Assembly (NCBI RefSeq): GCF_005884405.1
Contig: NZ_VCAO01000002.1
Coordinates: forward strand, 1-64,000
DNA from: Qipengyuania marisflavi
Lineage (GTDB): Bacteria; Pseudomonadota; Alphaproteobacteria; Sphingomonadales; Sphingomonadaceae
Direction: 5' to 3'
DNA length: 64,000 nt
Part shown: piece by piece, positions 61,394 through 64,000 of the stretch
Position numbering within the stretch: position 1 is the first letter of the stretch
How the letters are laid out: each line of letters starts with the position of its first letter
Translations under genes and position numbers: made by a program
Notes under the pieces: generated by a model
What the model was told of the DNA's origin: nothing
Database searches by the model: none
What the model saw: only the letters and a program-made list of their open reading frames with translations

Positions 61394-62089
61394 TTAGCTG
61401 CGCACTGCGGCGGCAAATTGCATCGCTGCCAGAAAATCCGCCTCACGCCGCGCAGTACGTTCAGCGGCCTCGGCATCTTTGCCCCATTGTTCGGCCTGCC
61501 AGATTTCTTCCAGATTGGCAGCGTCCCACAGCGCCTTGCCATCGGCATACGGTTCCAGCGCGGCCAGACCAACCACCAGTGAGGCGCTGAGCGCGGTCAG
61601 CTGGTCGAAAGCAGCCAGAGTGAACGGGTCGAGCGCCGCCAGCCGTGCGCGCAAAGCCGCCAAAGTGGCCTCAGCCTGCGGGCGGTGAACCACCCCGCTG
61701 ACACGCACCAATGCAATGTTTTCGCGTGCTTCGCAGGCGGTGACAATCGGCTCCCACACTGCGTGCTGACGGCGATAGAATGGCTCGTCCGGATCGGCGC
61801 GGTAACACAGCGTATCGGTCTCGGCGAAGGCGAGCAGCTTGTCGGCCACCGCCGCCGGATCGGGCGCGACCACATCCAAGGCGTAATCGGCCATATCGCG
61901 GAAAGTAAAGGCGGCAGGGTCGAGCTGCTCCCCCTGCTGCTCCCATTCGGCGGCCAGCAGTTCGGCCAGGCCGGCTGTCGGCACACTCTGCGCCGCACCG
62001 CGCTGAGTCTTGAGCGGCTTGCCGTCCAGCCGGACTTCATACGCGCCCGCTGTTTCAGCCACTGTTACATCGCGATAGAAGCGCTTCAT
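61394..62089 (-). CDS. ATP12-family F1-ATPase assembly chaperone
   Basis: A 231-residue chaperone that binds the F1 alpha subunit before assembly. Family blocks are clear: KRFYRDVTVAETAGAYEVRL, then PLKTQRGA and AFTFRDMADYALDVV. The start at 62089 overlaps the stop of the preceding 70-residue gene (ATGA), which excludes the longer frame from 62107. ATP12 homologues are typical of alphaproteobacteria and mitochondria. Confidence 0.9.
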   Translation of the reverse strand: MKRFYRDVTVAETAGAYEVRLDGKPLKTQRGAAQSVPTAGLAELLAAEWEQQGEQLDPAAFTFRDMADYALDVVAPDPAAVADKLLAFAETDTLCYRADPDEPFYRRQHAVWEPIVTACEARENIALVRVSGVVHRPQAEATLAALRARLAALDPFTLAAFDQLTALSASLVVGLAALEPYADGKALWDAANLEEIWQAEQWGKDAEAAERTARREADFLAAMQFAAAVRS

Positions 62090-62298
62090 TGACGCGGGTT
62101 TTTCCAACTTTTGGCCAGCATGATCGGGATCACGAAAAAGCCTGTCGCGCCCAACACTAACAGCATCGTGCCAAGCGCGCGCGGCTGGTCCAGCCGCCCG
62201 GCGATAATCATCGCGCCGATCACCACCATGGCCGCCCCGCTAAGGCGCAATGCCTGAAGCAACCAGAACCGTTTCATCGCCAGATCAGGCTCAGCCAT
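62086..62298 (-). CDS. Small hypothetical membrane protein, 70 residues
   Basis: Two hydrophobic segments are present (residues about 18-34 and 43-61), with a basic tail KSWKNPRQ. It overlaps both neighbours (HAD gene by 8 bases, ATP12 by 4), so it belongs to the same operon. No family is recognised. A role in F1Fo assembly or membrane insertion is only guilt by association. Confidence 0.75.
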   Translation of the reverse strand: MAEPDLAMKRFWLLQALRLSGAAMVVIGAMIIAGRLDQPRALGTMLLVLGATGFFVIPIMLAKSWKNPRQ

Positions 62299-62944
62299 TG
62301 ATCAATTCCCATAAGTCGCCGGGCGCCTGTGCCACTGCGCAGGCTCCGGTGGCGAGCAATTCGCCCGGTTTGTGATAGCCCCATGCCACGCCGATTGCCC
62401 GCACACCCGCGCTGCGCGCCATTTCGGTGTCGAAACTGGTGTCACCGATCATCACTGCGTCGCTCACCGCCACTCCGGCCTCGGCCAGTGCAGCCTCCAG
62501 CATGGCGGGGTGCGGTTTGCTGGGATGCCGGTCAGCGGTTTGCAGGGTTACGAATTTGTCGCGGATGCCGTGAGTGGTCAGACACGCCTCCAGCCCGCGA
62601 TCGCTTTTGCCGGTGGCCACGCCCAGCAGCCAGCCGGCATCATCCAGCCGCTCGATCAGCGCGGCAATGCCATCGAACAGCGGTTCTTCCAGCCGACCAG
62701 AGGTGCGGCGGCCTGAATAGCCGCTCTTGTAAGCATCCAGCGCGCGGGCGTGCTGGTCGGCGCTGGCATCGGGCGCCAGCATCCGCAGCGCCTGCGGAAG
62801 GCTCAGCCCGACCATCCGGCGCACGGTGTTGCGATCTGGCTGGGGCAGGCCCGCAGCGGCGAACGCCTCTTCCATCGTCTCGCAAATCGCCGCCTGCCCA
62901 TCGACCAGCGTGCCGTCGCAGTCGAACACGACCAGACGGCTCAT
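62291..62944 (-). CDS. HAD-superfamily hydrolase (phosphoglycolate phosphatase-like)
   Basis: A 217-residue phosphatase. The nucleophile motif is VVFDCDGTLVDG (Asp8, Asp10), motif II is GVATGKSDRG, and motif IV is VMIGDTSFDTEMARSAG. The cap domain fits the IA subfamily. Its start codon overlaps the RluC-type stop by one base (TGATG). The substrate is probably 2-phosphoglycolate but is not certain. Confidence 0.88.
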   Translation of the reverse strand: MSRLVVFDCDGTLVDGQAAICETMEEAFAAAGLPQPDRNTVRRMVGLSLPQALRMLAPDASADQHARALDAYKSGYSGRRTSGRLEEPLFDGIAALIERLDDAGWLLGVATGKSDRGLEACLTTHGIRDKFVTLQTADRHPSKPHPAMLEAALAEAGVAVSDAVMIGDTSFDTEMARSAGVRAIGVAWGYHKPGELLATGACAVAQAPGDLWELING

Positions 62945-64000
62945 CAGCGCTTGTCCTTCGGCTTGGGCTTGGCCCTGGAATTGGATGGCGGTTTGGTTTT
63001 GGCACCATCACTGGCATCGCGCCGTCCGCGACGTTCGCCCTTGCGCGCCTTGCGATATTGCTTGGCGTGCTGGCGGGCGGCCTGCTTCTTTTCCTCACGC
63101 GTGCGTTCGGGCGGAGAATCGTTGAGCGGCTGGGCATCGCTCAACCCCTGATCGAAGCCCAGCTGCGCCATGCTAGCGGCGAAATGTTCGGGCAGTTCGG
63201 CCGTGGCATCGATCTTGCCGCCGCCCGGTGCGCCAATGATCAGCCGCCGCGCGTGGAGATGCATCTTGCGGCTGAGCGAACCGGTCAGGAACGCTTCCTT
63301 GCCGCCATATTTTCCGTCACCCACAATCGGATGCCCCATCGCCGCGCAATGCACGCGCAATTGGTGGGTGCGCCCGGTCAGCGGTTCCAGTTCAAGCCAT
63401 GCGGCCTTGTTGCCCGCGCTGTCGACGACACGGTATTTGGTCTTGGCAGGCTGGCCCTCTTCCTCGTCGACATGCATTTTCTCGCCGCCGGTGCCCGGCT
63501 GTTTGGCCAGCGAAGCGTCGATCGTGCCTTCGCGGATGTCGGGCACGCCGACCACCAGCGCCCAGTAAACCTTCTTGGCGCTGCGTCCGGCAAAGCGTTT
63601 GGAGAAAAACGCCGCGCTGCCCGGCGTCTTGGCAATCAGCAACACGCCGCTGGTGTCCTTGTCCAGCCGGTGGACCAGCCGCGGGCGAATATCGTCATCG
63701 CCGGGCGCAAAGGCGTCCAGCAGGCCATCAACATGGCTGAAGGTGCCGGTACCGCCCTGCGTGGCGAGGCCGGGAGGCTTGTCCAGCACCAGCGCGGCAT
63801 CGGTTTCGGCGATCACCATGCCCTTGGCCTGCTCGATCTGATCAGGCGTGAGCGGGCGTTTTTCCTTGGGTTTGCGCTGCGCAGTCTCGCCGCCGGGCGG
63901 GACGCGGATTTGCTGGCCGGTGACCAGCCGGTCCTCAGGTTTGCTGCGTTTGCCATCGACGCGGATCTGCCCGGTGCGTGCCCAGCGCGACACGGTGCCG
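62944..64000 (-). CDS. RluA-family pseudouridine synthase (RluC-like), N-terminus beyond window
   Basis: At least 350 residues, open to the window edge. The visible start has the end of an S4 domain (SRWARTGQIRVDGKRSKPED). The catalytic domain has HRLDKDTSGVLLIA with the nucleophile Asp, and GRTHQLRVH. A highly basic C-terminal tail of about 80 residues (RTREEKKQAARQHAKQYRKA onward) is not part of the core fold. An ATG exists at 63993, but the S4 domain continues upstream, so the true start is outside. It is distinct from the RluD-type gene at 35397. Confidence 0.9.
   Translation of the reverse strand, partial: GTVSRWARTGQIRVDGKRSKPEDRLVTGQQIRVPPGGETAQRKPKEKRPLTPDQIEQAKGMVIAETDAALVLDKPPGLATQGGTGTFSHVDGLLDAFAPGDDDIRPRLVHRLDKDTSGVLLIAKTPGSAAFFSKRFAGRSAKKVYWALVVGVPDIREGTIDASLAKQPGTGGEKMHVDEEEGQPAKTKYRVVDSAGNKAAWLELEPLTGRTHQLRVHCAAMGHPIVGDGKYGGKEAFLTGSLSRKMHLHARRLIIGAPGGGKIDATAELPEHFAASMAQLGFDQGLSDAQPLNDSPPERTREEKKQAARQHAKQYRKARKGERRGRRDASDGAKTKPPSNSRAKPKPKDKR

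Overview
This window is a chromosomal segment of a GC-rich (about 60-65 percent) alphaproteobacterium. It most likely belongs to the Sphingomonadales, and probably to the Erythrobacter/Porphyrobacter/Altererythrobacter group. The evidence is a ChpT phosphotransferase (part of the CtrA relay), DUF3297, DUF418 and DUF2721 proteins, an NfrA/NfrB-like pair, an ATP12 chaperone, a STAS-MlaE lipid-transport operon, and the general protein style. No rRNA, prophage structural genes or CRISPR array were seen.

Layout. (1) Positions 1-11,790 are accessory. The 3' end of an IS3-family transposase gene is followed by an SNF2-type helicase gene and a giant 2391-residue sacsin/HSP90-like ATPase gene (minus strand, 8-base overlap). 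Next comes a separate gene for an excisionase-type HTH protein, and the region ends at a tRNA-Val(CAC) gene. The order fits an island inserted at the tRNA 3' end, and the two-gene operon looks like an uncharacterised defence-type system. (2) 11,900-24,800 is core: sppA; pyrB with a catalytically degenerate dihydroorotase; a ParA / DNA-binding / SPOR-lipoprotein operon with a divergent Sel1-SPOR gene; DUF418; der with DUF2721; a CHAP protein; DUF3297; and a short acidic proline-rich protein. (3) 24,900-36,800 holds tRNA-Leu(UAG), tig (with a histone-H1-like tail), DUF1622, a TonB-dependent receptor, clpP, clpX, an amber-interrupted phosphatase gene, an aspartate racemase-type gene, a CDF zinc transporter, mtgA, rpoH, an RluD-type pseudouridine synthase and a JAMM protease. 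(4) 36,800-39,700 holds chpT and an AmpD-like amidase. A low-GC islet follows (two small membrane-type ORFs plus an XRE repressor behind two tandem palindromes), and then rnpB. (5) 39,700-54,700 holds an S46 peptidase, a PPP-type phosphatase with ugd, a TorF porin, SIMPL, gloA, nhaA, an NfrB/NfrA-like pair, TauE with TIGR02186, herA and queE. (6) 54,800-64,000 holds valS, the Mla-type lipid transport operon, and an operon of an RluC-type synthase, a HAD phosphatase, a small membrane protein and ATP12.

The core genes serve proteostasis (tig, clpP, clpX, rpoH), envelope maintenance (mla, mtgA, amidase, SPOR proteins, sppA), RNA processing (rnpB, queE, pseudouridine synthases, valS) and pyrimidine synthesis. 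The parts most worth a second look are the sacsin/SNF2 island, the XRE operator islet, the split phosphatase gene, the pseudo-dihydroorotase and the insert in valyl-tRNA synthetase.
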